Notes under the pieces: model-generated | The model's database searches: none | What the model saw: the letters and a program-made list of their open reading frames with translations, nothing else | Told to the model about the DNA's origin: nothing | Assembly (NCBI RefSeq): GCF_030704535.1 | Contig: NC_081817.1 | Span: forward strand, 7,694,001 to 7,758,000 | DNA: 64,000 nt | Direction of reading: 5' to 3' | DNA from: Vitis vinifera | Lineage: Eukaryota > Streptophyta > Magnoliopsida > Vitales > Vitaceae | Position numbers and translations under genes: made by a program | In this document: positions 24,661 to 46,074 of the stretch, in pieces | Numbering within the stretch: position 1 is the stretch's first letter | Layout of the letters: each line of letters opens with the position of its first letter

Positions 24661-24945
24661 TATTTGCATTAAGAAGGGGGAGTTAGTAACTCAAAAAGGG
24701 GAAAGAAAATCCTCTTGAATTTGTATTAAGACGTGGGGTGTTGGCAACTGAAAAACATCACCCCTTGTACTTGTGTTTAAGATTTAAGAGGTGGGGTGTT
24801 GCTATCTCCAAAAAGGAAATGAAAACTTGTTGTACTTGTACGTAAGAGGTGGGGTGTTCATTACTAAAAAAATGACAAGGAAAACCTCTTGTATTTGTTT
24901 GTATGCATCGAGACGTGGGGTGTTGCCACCTCTGTTGCATGGTTT
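24661..24945. repeat. Tandem repeat, unit about 58-66 bp, about five units
   Basis: The core GACGTGGGGTGTTGGCAAC or GAGGTGGGGTGTTGC recurs near 24732, 24790, 24847 and 24912, with a weaker one near 24675. The units are separated by stretches such as AAAACCTCTTGTATTTGT. Confidence 0.8.
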
Positions 24946-25073
24946 TTTTAAGTCTCATCTTATCTCAGTGAATGACTTCACAAGTGAGCATCACTCCCTA
25001 CCATAATTATGTGTTCTTCTCCCGACAATGGTAAGGTATTGAATTGATATCCACCCAAAAAGAGATTTGAGTT

Positions 25074-25169
25074 GTTGAAATATATATTAAGAGATTTAAA
25101 TAGTTATATATGATATCATCTTATTGATGATATATTATAAGGTTTAAATCTCTTAATATATATTTCAAC
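25074..25169. repeat. Perfect inverted repeat, 27-bp arms, 42-bp loop
   Basis: The arms 25074-25100 and 25143-25169 are exact reverse complements (beginning GTTGAAATATATATTAAG and ending CTTAATATATATTTCAAC). The loop contains a further partial palindrome around GATATCATC and GATGATAT. A transcript would fold into a long hairpin. Confidence 0.95.
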
Positions 25170-25623
25170 TGCTAAATTATGGTATAAATAAATAAAGTCA
25201 AGGTAGACCAATACAAATAAATAGAATCGGGTATAAATAATGAGAACATAAAGTATATATATGATACCATCTGATTGATGGTGTCTTTTTTATAAGTATC
25301 AAAAAAACATTATTTGATATTGTAACCAGACTCTTTTCTTCATCAATGATTTATGACAGTATTTAAAATTTGGTTCTCTCGATATCATATTTAAAAAATA
25401 TCCTTTTTAATTATAAAATATTACAAATATTCATTTTTAAGGAAATGTTTAGATTCCCTTTGAGATCCTGATCTTCATAATCAAATTATTAATTATTTAA
25501 AAAAAATTATTAAAGACATTATTCATACTTCCCATACATGAATCCAATTTTTTTTCTCAAAAGAAAAACCACATGTTTTATTACCATACATTAGAAAGTG
25601 CAAAATAATCTTCAAAAAATTTA

Positions 25624-25866
25624 GGTTATGTTTGATCTTTAGGAAACAAACAAAATATTAAGGAAAATGAATTATTTTATTTTATTTTATTGTGAAAAAT
25701 AGGAAATAAAATGAGATATTTTTAATAAAGTTAAATAAATAAAATGAGTTTGATATAATATATAAAAATAATTTATTGATCTTAATTAAATTTACTTTTT
25801 ACTTTTCTTCATTTTTTTCTCTTCTACTTTATCTCTCAATTTTTTTTTCTCGTACCAAACATAGCC
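25624..25866. mobile_element. Tourist-like MITE, small family (copy 3)
   Basis: Ends are GGTTATGTTTGATC and, from the other strand, GGCTATGTTTGGTACG. An exact TTA duplication lies at 25621-25623 and 25867-25869. Confidence 0.85.
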
Positions 25867-25869
25867 TTA

Positions 25870-27480
25870 TAGTACAAGTTTTATTTTTATTTTTTTTTAA
25901 TTTCTCAATGATAGATTTCTTCATGAGATCAATTCAGATTCCCTCCAATTATTTACTAATTATTATTTTTTAAAATATGATTTAAGGAAATATATATGGT
26001 GCAATTAGTCCTCGTACTTTGATACCTTCAACTCTAGATGTAACTACTTATAATTTTATTTATTTATGTTTAAATATGATTGATAGAATTGTATGTGGTG
26101 CAATTCGACTGCTCACAATTTAATATCTTCATCTCTACATACAACTACTTTCAATATATTTTTTTGACATAAATTGATGACGATATCTTCAACCCTAGAT
26201 ATAACTAGCTATATATGTATATATTTGATTCATACAGATAATCTTAAACTTGGATCCACCTAATCCACGTTAGTATCCAGGTCATGGTGGTCATGGTATA
26301 AAATTGATCCATGATTAGAAGAAGACGATAATCCTAAGTTTTGATCCACCTAATCCATTTAGCTAAAATAGGTCACGGTGTTCATCGTACCAAATTGAGT
26401 ATAGACAAGAACAATAAGAAATCAATCTCGACAATCTTAAGTAATTAAACATCTTTTCGGGGATATTTTTAAAATATTTGTTAAAAACTAAGTATTGAAA
26501 GCAGATTTTAAAAATCATTTTTTAAAATTTTTATTACTAAAATGTTTTTAGAAATTTGAAATGTTTTTAATTTATTTCATATTGTTAAATATTTCTTAAA
26601 AATAACTTGTATACATACTATTTTATTTTTAATTATTTTTTAAAATAAATAAAAATAATCAAAATATATCTTTAAAAAACATAAATTTTGATTATAAAAA
26701 CTAATGATAATTGTGAAAAGAATTATAAAAGGAATAAAATTCTATTAAACACACGATAAAAATGATTTTGGAAAAATTATCTGTCTTAGTAATTGTCGCT
26801 TTAAATTATTTTCTCAACTTTTCAAAAACACATCATTTTTATGAGAAAACATTTTCAAATTTGGAAACACATTTTTCAAAATTATTTCTAAACAAGTTCT
26901 TATATTGGAAGAAAATTTGTAAAGATTTTATTAGATTTTCGATGAATCCAAATTTATTTATAAAATAATATAAATCAAAATTGAATATAAAATATAAATA
27001 CGTAAACTTGTTTGAAATGGAAATGAGAAAAATATGTTTTTAGTTCAAATAAAAATTATATAATATTATAAGAAAATATTTTTTATTTTAAAATTAAAAA
27101 TAATATTAGTGATATAAATATTATCTTTAATTCAAATAAAAATAAATTAAAAAACTGTTCCGTGTGAAAACCGCGTAAAACATAAGTATTCAAAATGAGT
27201 AGGTGACGTAGCATATATTTTAATTCCTTGTTTGGACGTTGGTACGTAAAATTATTATGGAAATGAATCATTAAATAACACAAGTTGTTTGGCTGCGATG
27301 GAAAGGAAAAGAAAATACATGGAAGCTTTAAGAATTTTCACCTTATCCTTCCACAAACAAACAACGACTTCAAACTTCTTTATTTTAAGATATTTTTAAG
27401 TATTTTTCTGTCTCGGTTCAACTTCCCAAATCATTTAATTTTTTCTTACTAATCAACCAATCATAATTAATAATTTAAAA
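25870..27480. other. Intergenic AT-rich DNA with diverged direct repeats
   Basis: Two diverged pairs are seen: TGGTGCAATTAG and TGGTGCAATTCG (about 26000 and 26098), each followed by a CTTCAACTCTAGATGTAACTAC-type stretch, and TTGGATCCACCTAATCC and TTGATCCACCTAATCC (about 26250 and 26341). No gene is seen. Confidence 0.4.
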
Positions 27481-28035
27481 ATTAAATGTTTTATTTTATT
27501 TTATTTTATTTTTTAAAGTGGAAAAAAATTATTTTAATTTGGTTGTTTATTTTAATTTAAATGTGAGAAAATAACATTTATTTTGGAAAATATTTTTGAG
27601 AGTGAAGACGTACTCGCTGGTGACGTGGAGGATACTCTATCGACCCCACTGCCAGGTGTGACGAGGAGGGGGATCTGGTACACTTTGCCATGAGGAGGAG
27701 CGAGTGGAGGGTAGTTGTATACGCGAGGAGGTGAGGGAAGAACAAGAGAGTGTGTGTATATCTAAGTGGGTGTTCATAAATAGTGCGGTGCATATAGAGA
27801 ATATTTGCAGTGACAAGCGTTTTATCTGGGACAGCTCTCTTCACGTTCGTCACCTTCGACTTTCTAGAGAGAGATAGAGAGAGAGGGACAGAGGTTTTTT
27901 TGGAGAGAGAAACGGCGGTTTTTATAGGGAGAAACTGCGATGTTTTAGGGACAGAAAAGTGTGGTGTTGGGGGAGAGATACGGGGTGTCTAGACAATGCT
28001 GGTTTTGTCCATTTCATCGGCGGGAATTCTCCGAT
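27481..28035 (+). promoter_or_regulatory. Probable promoter and 5' UTR of GINT1
   Basis: AT content falls towards 27600. A GA-rich run at 27864-27895 is typical of plant 5' leaders. The frame of exon 1 extends upstream only through a GTG at 27961, so the ATG at 28036 is the start. Confidence 0.5.
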
Positions 28036-31000
28036 ATGGGTTCGAGTGCGGTGGTAGGCGGTACTAGTATCACCACCGGTGGCACCACTTCTTGCTGCCA
28101 CATGGCTAGGTGGAGATGGGACCACCACTGCTTTCTCTCATCAACCTTTGTCTTCTTTATTGCTTCCTTCGTCGTTTACGGATTCATTGCGGGTGTCTAT
28201 GCTTGGCTTTTCGTCAACCCTCATGCGCCTCTGGAACTGGCCTCGCTGGGCTGTCGCCCGGACAGTGAGGGCTCCTGGGCGATTGGTGTTTTCTATGGTG
28301 ACTCCCCGTTTTCTCTCAGACCCATTGAGGCGGTATGCCTGGATTTTGCGTCTTCCTTTTTTTTTCCATTTTTTCTTTTTAAGGTTTCTTTGATATGGTT
28401 TTGGCTGATAAGTTGATTTTAGGATCTGGGTATTTGTGGGTGTTTGTTGGTCTTTTTTGGAATTTTGATTTTTCTGAAATGTGGATCCGAAATGGGCGCA
28501 GATGAATGTGTGGAGAAATGAAAGTGCAGCGTGGCCTGTGGCCAACCCTGTTGTCACATGTGCGTCGGCTTCGGATGCTGTTTTCCCTAGTAATTTTGTT
28601 GCTGACCCTTTTCTCTATGTTCAGGTGAATGAACTTTTCGTTTGATTTTGTGAACTCTCATCTTTTTTGTTCAACCAATTGTTTGGAATCCATACAGTTT
28701 TAGGGCTGTGTGGGGTTTTTGGTCTGGGTTTTTCATGAAGAGTGCTAATGCCATGAAGAAAATCAAATCATGATGAGCTTGTCGCTTTTTCTAAATTAAG
28801 TGCGCACACATCTGATATTTTATCAATGTACTGCCTTGGTGTGAAGGAGATTATGCTGTGTTTAATGGTGATTTTATGAAAAAAAATTTAGGTTTTTTTA
28901 TACTTAAAATTTTTATATTTCAATTAGAAAGATTAAAGGGAATTCCTAGAATTACTACCAATAAACACTCTTTCTAGAATCGCCACCGATAAACACTCTA
29001 AGATGGTGTTTGTTTTTTTATTTAATTCTAAATAGAATCTTAATACTTAATAGTATTAAATATTAGGTTATTTGTTTTTATAGTATTTTATTTCTATTAA
29101 GTATTAAAAAGTAAAAAAAATCATTGTGTTATTTTTTCTATTTAGAAAAAGCCATATATTTTGATTTTTTCTATTTAGTAAAAAGTTTATAATAAGTCAT
29201 GAAAAAGTAAAAAAACAAACAACCTAAATTCTAAAATTAAATGGTTTTCAGTAAAAAGCCAAAAAAATAAATACCACCTAAGTTAATTTAAAGATGTATT
29301 TCTATTTTTTATATATTTAGTTTAGTTTTTACTTAGAGTGCAAATGTTAAACTTTATTATAATTAGTTTAATAACTCATTTGATAGCAATTTTAGAAAAC
29401 ATTTTTAATATTTCTAATACTTAAAAATTTTTATCTTTTGAACGTTAAAAAAACTAAAAACGTTTCCTAGAATTAGTCTCAAACACATTTTAAGATTATG
29501 TTTACTACGTGATCTTTCTAATATTTTGAAAGATAATCATTTTTAAATATTAACAAAAAGGATAAAACACTCCTAAAATCATTATTAATGATTTTTAAAT
29601 ATTTATAAAAAATAAAAACACTTCCTAAAATTACTATTACCCGAAATTGATATGATAGGATGTGCGGGTTTGCTGAATCCGTAGGACAGAGAGGAGAACT
29701 CTCTGTGGAATGTTTCTTGTCCTAGACGTACACGATAAAAAATTTCAGACGTTTTTGCAACAGGGGACCACCCGATTCAACTCTAAAGAACCACTGGAAA
29801 GAGTTTTGGGAATAGACACAGTGCATTGGAGTGGACTTTCCTGGTTGAGGCCAAAGTTGATGGACTGTTAGTTCCGCTAAAAATGATCCTGTGATTTTGA
29901 CAGAGAGCCAACACTATTCATAATCGTCATTCCACTAAAATGATACTCTTTTTACTCTCTACCAAATCCGAATAAACTAGTTATAAATCATATTGTACAA
30001 AATATAGTACTTGTGTACTCCAGTCTCAAACCTCTCTACGCATTTTATTTATTTATATTGATGATGTTTGCCTAAAATCATCTGATCATTGGTATTCCTT
30101 TCAGTTTCTTAAGGGTTCCACTGTCTCATGTCTTCTGCTTAAACTGGCATTTGAGGACAGCATAATTTCATAGTCATGAAGATAGGTTTTGCTTGGTTTT
30201 ATGAACAGCATCTTCTAAGCTCATTTGTAGATGTTCTGTTGTGTTTTATAACTGTTGAATTGCCATTTTTTGGTTTGTTCAATGTGCTTTTCAGATGCTC
30301 TGAAGATGACTCAGTTTTAAACAAATGCATCTTTGGAATTCAAGAAGCTGTTAGCTTGGATTTGTTTGTTATAATTGTGTCCTTTTATGAGAAGTAGTTT
30401 AATATTATTTTAAGGTGTGGAGTGGTTATAATGATGTGTTCAAATATCAACTGCCCAGGCGAAGCTTCCTGTTGAATGGAAACAAATATTGTTCTTTTGG
30501 GTGTGTAAGGCCTGATCTCTATTTTGAAAGTCAATTTTCTTCAAAACCACCTTCAGCACATCAAGAGGGAACTGGCTTCTCATGCGATCAATCATTTTGG
30601 TGAGGGGAGGTGTTTATTTGTTTGTTATATTGGCTGATAATGGGGTGTCTTTAGGATTTCTTCTGGTCTTCCCTCTAAAAGAGATTCCCATGGTTTATAT
30701 TGCATATGGGTTTGTGGATCCTAGCATTTTGGGTTTGGAGGTAGGAGGTCGGGTGGGTGGTTGCTTTGGGTTTCAAGGGTTGGATATCTTCTGCTTAGAG
30801 AGAATAGATTGTGGTGGGGGCTCTTTCATTGGGTTGTCCTTTTTTCTTTCTGGTCAAATGTTGAGAGAATTGAGCAACTTAGTGTAAGTGCCCCTGCAAA
30901 ATATTGGGATACCGACAATTCGATGTTTTATCTTGATAATTATTTCTTGCTTTTGGGATGAACAGTCATCGTGTCATTTGTTTTCTTCAGTCATTCAACG

Positions 31001-34000
31001 ATCCGAGAACTTGTAGATTTTTCTCTGTATTAGTTGATAATGTGTCTCAGGGTAAGTATAGGGCTTGTATTCCCTTGTTTTTGCCTGCAAGGTTTTGATT
31101 GTAAGTAGGAATAGTCATAATTTGGTTTGAAAAATGGATTTAGCGATTTATTTTCTTTTCTTGTATTTATTTTTTGTTCATTCCGATGGTGACTGTATGG
31201 AATTTTATTGATTTATTTTCTTTCATTGCATTTAGAGCCCGTTTGGTGAAGTGTTTTAACATTTCTAATATTTGAAAATTGTTATCATTTGAGTGTTAAA
31301 AGGATTAGAAACGTTTCCTAAATCATTACCAAATACACTCTTAACCATCCTCAAGTTATGTGATCCAAAGATTCTGCGCAAGTTGATGGATATGGTTAGT
31401 TCATGAGAGACTAGAAGCAAACGGGAGAGACTTGTTCTTTTCATTTGGGAATCATGGGGAACCTAGAAGAAAATGAAGGGACTGATGAAGTATCATTCTT
31501 TGAATCTTTTCATTTGGGAATTATACTATTGAACATATTCGATTGATTTTCTTAATTTCTCAAACAGTATAGAGGACATTGACAGAGAGAATAACTGGAA
31601 AAATAAATTTAGGACTTGCTTCCATTCTCTCACACCATAATACAAATGAAACATTTGTGCTGCTTGAGGCTTAGCTCAAGTGGTGAGGGGTGGGGTGGAG
31701 AGGTGGGAGGTTAGGTTGGTTCCCAGTGGGACTAAAACAAAAATGTTACCTTTCACAATACCTTTAGTTAAGAATTGATTAGTGTCTAGTCTTCACATAG
31801 GGAATAAAAAATAGACTCTGAGTTCAGCTTCTGGCTTATAATGTAAATTTAACTTTAATTTGTTCAATAATAGCAGTAATGGAAAACTGAAGTCTTGTCT
31901 GATTGGGATTGGGCTTTGGCTTGGGCTTGTAGTAATAGTAAAGAAAACCTATGCAAGCTCATCCATTGGCCCTTTAAAAAGAGCATGAAGATTCATGTTG
32001 AAGAAAGTAAAACTTAAAAGCATGAATAGAAGTATTCAAGCTCCTATGAAATGTTCTCTCTTATGTTCACTAGATAAAATAATTTTCTAGATTTTGGATT
32101 TTCATTTTCTAGTTCTTCTCAACATTTTTTGAAGATGGAATGCTGTTCTTGTCACCCTGTCTCATTTTGCTTACCATTGTCTTGAACCACGAAATAAGTT
32201 CTGTTGCTTTGATCTGCAAAGGTTGACACCAGATGGTTTATCATATTTGACTGATCTAGGATATAATTTTAGGAAGCATTCTAGTTATACTCTTTGATTT
32301 CTCTTTACTTGCAATATTACCAACCAGTAGAATTGTGCTTAGCATGTGGCCATTTATCATCAGATCGATCCTTTGCATGATTTTATTGGTCACTGGGTCA
32401 CATGGGATAGGGATAGGGATGCAGTGCAGAGGAACCAATCCAAATATGAATATAAGGTTTGGGTTTAGATGGAGCGTGCCTTAGAGGAGTTTAATAAGGA
32501 GAATGTCAGTTCAGCAGTGGGTCTATGACATCTTTTAATATTTGCAGTTGGCTGTCTAGTTCAAATGCAACAGGAAGTCTTTTAATCCTAAATTAAATAC
32601 TGAGTTTGCAGACACTTTTGACATAGAAGAAACTGCCCCTCTGAAGTAACAATTGGTAGTAATGATGCTGTAATTGTAATGTGGCTGTAAAGATGTGGCA
32701 AGGAGTTAGGGTCCATCAGTGATTGAAGATGCAGCCTAATGGTCCCAGGGTGATATTGACCTTTTTTTTGCTTAAGAACTTTTCAGATACCATAAATGAG
32801 ACAGCTGGTTGTAGTTGTCAGGTCTGTAGATATATTCAACCTAAATGTAAAGAGTGCTATTATTAGTCACTGATAGAAATATGCATTGCACTTGAGCCCA
32901 ACTTGCATTTACATCAGTATGTGACCTCCTATCATTCTTTTCAACAAGAGCATGAATTTCAACCCTTCTTTTCAACCTAGGAATGTTTCTCCATGTTGAC
33001 TTGAGGAGTGCAGAGAGAATCTCTCTTCTTTTCAACCTTTGCATGAATTTTCTCCCTGTTGAGTCAAGTAGTGCTAAGAGAATCTCTCTCTCTCTCTCTC
33101 CCTCTCCCTCTCTCTGCTTTTTTCTCTCTGTATGTGCATCTGTTTTGTGTTATGTTACTTTCTCTTGTACATTAACTTTATCCTTGCATGTCATCCTACT
33201 TTCTCTTGTACATTAACCTAATTGTTGCATTCAACTTTATGGGCATCATGATACAGGGAGACACACTTTTCCTATTCTATGAAACAAAGAATTCGATCAC
33301 AATGCAAGGAGATATTGGGGTCTCAAAAAGTGACGATAAGGGTGCAACATGGCAACATTTGGGTGTTGCCTTGGATGAGGAATGGCATCTTTCGTATCCA
33401 TATGTCTTTGAGTACCTTGGCAAAGTAAGATTTCAATTTCATAGAAACACATTATGTTCTATAAACATCCGTTGAACCTAGCATTTGCATGTAAATGCAA
33501 CTTACATGATATCAATGCGGCAAAAGTCAGGAATATCAGATGGTTTTGATCAACTGGATGTACCCCATAGCATTAGATGGTGGAAGTACTTTGAAAACTT
33601 TGTAAATCAATTGCTCAAAATTCTTCTGCTTTATTAATTTTTGGTCAGGAATCTTACATTTTGCCACACAGACGAGAGCTCAATATGAAATTTTCTGGTT
33701 AATCTCATTTCTTTTCATTACTTCACTTTCTATTGTTTCTTACAGATATACATGATGCCTGAGTGCAGTGGTAAAGGGGAGCTCCGCATCTATCGAGCAC
33801 TTAACTTTCCCTTGCAATGGACACTCGAGAAAATTATTATTAAAAAACACCTAGTTGATTCTGTTATTATTAATCATGATGGGAAATATTGGATTTTTGG
33901 TTCTGATCACACTGGTTTTGGTGCCAAGAAGAACGGACAGATGGAAATCTGGTATAGTAGCTCGCCATTTGGTCCCTGGAAGCCACACAAGAAGAACCCT

Positions 34001-35428
34001 ATTTTTAACACTGACAAGAGATTTGGTGCTCGGAATGGAGGCAGGCCATTTGTGTACAATGGAAACCTTTATCGCATGGGTCAAGACTCCGGTGAAACAT
34101 ATGGACGGCGAGTCCGTGCTTTCAAAGTGGAAGTCCTTACCCAGGATGAGTTCAAAGAAGTTGAAGTTTCCCTGGGCATAGACGAGTCAAATAAGGGTCG
34201 AAACGCTTGGAACGGTGCTCGCTACCATCACCTTGATGTGCAACAACTAAGTTATGGCAAGTGGATTGGTGTCATGGATGGAGATCGGGTACCTTCAGGA
34301 GACCCAGCTCATCGTTTTATTCTTGGCTGTGCTTCAGTTGTGGTTGTTGTCGCAGTTGTTATACTGTTGGGGTCGCTGGTTGGAGCCGTGAAATGTATTA
34401 TCCCCCTCAACTGGTGCCCACACAATTCAGGAAAGAGAAGCGATGTTTTCCTGACATGGGAACGGTCCAATTTGATGTCTTCTAAGCTTCGACAGCTCTG
34501 CAGTCGCTTGAATAGAGCACCTTTATTCCTCCGAGGCATGATAAAACCCAACTCCATCATCGGAAGATTGGTAATCTCTTTCATATTTGCAGTTGGAGCT
34601 GTACTAGTCTGCATTGCCGTGAAGTACATCTATGGAGGCAATGGTGCTGAAGAAGCATATCCATTGAAAGGACACTACTCTCAGTTCACACTATTGACGA
34701 TGACCTACGAAGCCCGGCTCTGGAATTTGAAAATGTACGTGAAGCATTACTCAAGATGCTCTTCAGTAGAGGAGATTGTAGTGGTGTGGAACAAAGGGGC
34801 GCCTCCAGAACCGAGTGAATTGGACTCGGCAGTGCCGGTGAGGATCAGAGTGGAGGAAAAGAACTCACTCAACAACCGCTTCAAGATCGATCCTCTGATA
34901 AAGAACCGAGCTGTTCTAGAGCTTGACGATGATATCATGATGAGCTGCGGTGATATAGAACGGGGATTCCGGGTATGGCGAGAGCACCCAGATAGGATTG
35001 TGGGATTCTACCCACGTCTTGTAGAAGGAAACGTGTTAAAGTACGACGGGGAGAAGTATGCCCGAAAGCTGAAAGGGTATAACATGATCCTGACAGGAGC
35101 AGCCTTCATTGATGCCCAACTCGCCTTTGAGAGGTATTGGAGCGAGGAAGCCAAGGCAGGAAGGAAGGTTGTGGACAAGTATTTCAACTGCGAAGACTTG
35201 CTTTTGAACTACCTCTATGCAAATGCCAGCTCTTCAAGGACGGTAGAGTATGTGAGACCCACTTGGGTCATCGACACATCCAAGTTCTCAGGCGTTGCCA
35301 TCAGCCGAAACACTCAACTCCATTACAGAATACGAAGCGAGTGCCTCTTGAAATTTTCAGAGATGTATGGTGGTTTGGGGAAGCAGAAATGGGAATTCAA
35401 CGGCCGGGAGAACAGACGGGATTTTTGA
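28036..35428 (+). CDS. GINT1: Glucosamine inositolphosphorylceramide transferase (GT64)
   Basis: Four exons: 28036-28332, 28502-28624, 33257-33424 and 33746-35428, all phase-0 GT-AG introns, giving 756 residues, close to the Arabidopsis protein At5g04500. The enzyme adds N-acetylglucosamine or glucosamine to glycosyl inositolphosphorylceramide sphingolipids in the Golgi. A signal-anchor helix lies at about 33-58. A beta-propeller-like region follows (GDTLFLFYETKNSITMQGD, EEWHLSYPYVFEYLG, VDSVIINHDGKYWIFG). Two membrane helices sit at about 387-412 and 469-490. The GT64 (exostosin-like) domain covers about 508-745 with FTLLTMTYEARLWNLK, the metal-binding VLELDDDIMM near residue 590, and a C-terminal EDLLLNYLYAN. 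Intron 2 is 4.6 kb and carries a SINE and MITE-like DNA. The reading frame is intact; the start ATG lies just before MGSSAVVGG. Confidence 0.93.
28999..29281. mobile_element. MITE-like element in GINT1 intron 2
   Basis: Inverted ends are TAAGATGGTGTTTGTTTTTTT and, from the other strand, TTAGGTGGTATTTATTTTTTT. The inside is AT-rich and noncoding. A target duplication was not found. Confidence 0.6.
29364..29500. repeat. Short dispersed repeat, copy 1 (GINT1 intron 2)
   Basis: It shares the order CATTTGATAGC, TTTCTAATACTTAAAAATT, TTATCTTTTGAACGTTAAAA and AACGTTTCCTAGAATTAG with 31231-31344, which carries the better kept GCCCGTTTGGTGAAGTG start. Probably a small, internally folded MITE. Confidence 0.5.
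31231..31344. mobile_element. Short MITE-like repeat, copy 2 (GINT1 intron 2)
   Basis: About 114 bases with inverted ends: GAGCCCGTTTGGTGAAGTG at the left and, from the other strand, TAAGAGTGTATTTGGTAATG at the right. Confidence 0.55.
31664..31738 (+). mobile_element. tRNA-derived SINE (copy 1), GINT1 intron 2
   Basis: It reads TTGAGGCTTAGCTCAAGTGG with an A-box-like TAGCTCAAGTGG, then a G-rich spacer, a diverged B-box region (GGTTGGTTCCCAGTGGGACT) and an A-rich end. Three relatives occur at 40929-41025, 41275-41352 and 62963-63042. Confidence 0.65.
32955..33235 (+). repeat. Short tandem duplications and CT tract before GINT1 exon 3
   Basis: A unit of about 70 bases (TTGACTTGAGGAGTGCAGAG, then GAATCTCTC) is repeated once in diverged form. 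A (CT)n tract lies at about 33081-33117. TACTTTCTCTTGTACATTAA then occurs twice (about 33157 and 33198). The exon-3 acceptor follows at 33256. Confidence 0.75.
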
Positions 35429-36520
35429 ACAGGAATCCAATCGATTATTCACCATAGCCACAGGTAGATTGTAATAGAAGGTGACAAAAATTCTTGTAAC
35501 TTCCAACTTTGTTGGTTCTTTCTCTTGTGAATTAATCACTCAAAATCTCTTAGAGATGGGAGTACTCTTTAGGATCCCCATAGGTTTACATGTACATTGG
35601 GTTTTCTCATTTCTGTTAAGTTATTAAACCTTGCTGAAAGGTGAGATTGGTTTTGAAAACTATGCTTCTTTTACCTTCTTCTGTTGGGAGTCTTCTACCC
35701 ATCTTTTTCCTGGGGTTTTGGGGGAGAATGAAATGATATAGATTTGCAGATACATGGATGGGGGCGTAGAGGTGGGGAAGTTGGAAGAATGGGTATGTTC
35801 CCTGTCCACAGATATGAGCATGTGGAGAGATGGAGAGATGTGGATGTAGTTGGCTTTGGGAGTCCCCAAAACAATGGATGGGGACAGGATGTGGTACCAT
35901 TCTTTTAAGGCCCCATTAACATACCATACTCATACTCTTTTAGTCAAAATGGGTCCCCATTTAAGGATAAGGATAAACAAATTAGAAGAGCAAGGTGGTT
36001 GGCTGATGCATTGGATAAGCTAGAAGCTTTTTTCTTTTTTCCTCTTGAAGGAGAATTCTTTGTTGTACCATAATTTCAGTTTTCTGATTACCAAGACAAA
36101 GTGACTATGTTGTTGTGGATGGTGGGTTGTTTGGATAAATAATTTTCTTCCATTACTGGTGAAGCCTACCAACTATCTAAGTGGGTGATGGGTTGCTTGG
36201 GATGCAATCCCACCAACAAAGGTAAACCAACCAAATATGCATAATTAGTACGAGGAAAAATAAAATTATTTGTAAGAAGTTAAATAAGAGTAAGAAATAT
36301 TGGAAAAACCATGTTGAACTTCATATATGTTTTCACATGCTACTCTTATTTTTCTATCAATTTTCTTTTATGTATAGAATGAAAAAGATAATTTAGATTA
36401 TTTTTTATATTATATTTTTATTTATAAGAAATAAATAATAACCTGAATTATTCATAGTATTATTTTACTTCATAAAGCCTCAAAAATAAAATTAATTAAT
36501 TTACTGGACAACTAAAATTA
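35429..36520. other. 3' flank of GINT1 and intergenic DNA
   Basis: The first 200 bases probably include the GINT1 3' UTR. The less AT-rich segment 35640-35960 carries short minus-strand frames that are not recognised. Nothing else is seen. Confidence 0.4.
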
Positions 36521-37268
36521 GGTGAATTGTATATTTCTCTGAGAGAGTCGCCAAAGGCGGACACCCCATTGACTGGCCCTATTTTTAGAATAAAAATATT
36601 CAAAAACAACAAAGCCCTTGTCTGCTCACTCGCTCAAGTACGGACTTCAACCAACTCGCCTCATCAAGCCCGCACTTGTCCATCTCCGATGCATTTCCAC
36701 AAAAGCTCTACCCCAGATCTGTCTTTGCTCGTCTAAGCCGCCAAGGCCGACACGTGTTGAACGGGAAAAGCGAAAATACAAGTTTGTGTAATCTCGAGAA
36801 GAGGGCACTCTCTCTCCCCTGGTTTGAAGGGCTGGCCAATCATGGGCAGCATCACCATGGCCTTTATAGAGAGAGAAAAGAAAAAGAAACGAAAGGAAAA
36901 GAAAAGAAAAAGAAAATTAAAAAAATAAAAGAGAGAATAGAGAGTGATGTTCATGATTCAATGTCATGTGCTGATCCCTTCTTATTCATCCCCATCTCCA
37001 CATTGATCACACTCGGTTCCATTCGATTGTTCGTTCATTCATTTTTTTTTTCTAGGGTTTTGAAATGGAGGAAAGATAAAGCTGGTGGTAGCTTCAGATT
37101 CATGGAATCATTCACTTTTATCAGATTGAAAAAGGGGGAAAAGGGGGAGAATATTAAGAGAGAGTCGTCGTTGGGGGCCGTGACATTGCTCTTGCTTCAA
37201 GGGTTTTGTAGACAGAGAAAGTGGGCATTGAATTTGGGGAATTTTTAGACGGAAAGAAGGGGAGAGAG
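36521..37268 (+). promoter_or_regulatory. Probable promoter and purine-rich 5' leader of PDK1
   Basis: A GA/AAAG-rich tract spans 36860-36945 and several short upstream ATGs follow. A frame of 190 codons here (36676-37248) is low-complexity and not protein-like. The PDK1 frame extends upstream only through a GTG at 37221. Confidence 0.45.

Positions 37269-46074
<8,806 letters not shown>

Noticed and set aside
27961-28035. Upstream extension of GINT1 through a GTG
   Set aside because: Plant translation starts at ATG; 28036 begins the conserved protein.
28141-28557. Minus-strand ORF opposite GINT1 exons 1-2
   Set aside because: Shadow of the real coding strand with basic low-complexity content.
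36676-37248. 190-codon ORF upstream of PDK1
   Set aside because: Lys/Glu-rich from the purine tract; no domain and it lies in the 5' leader.
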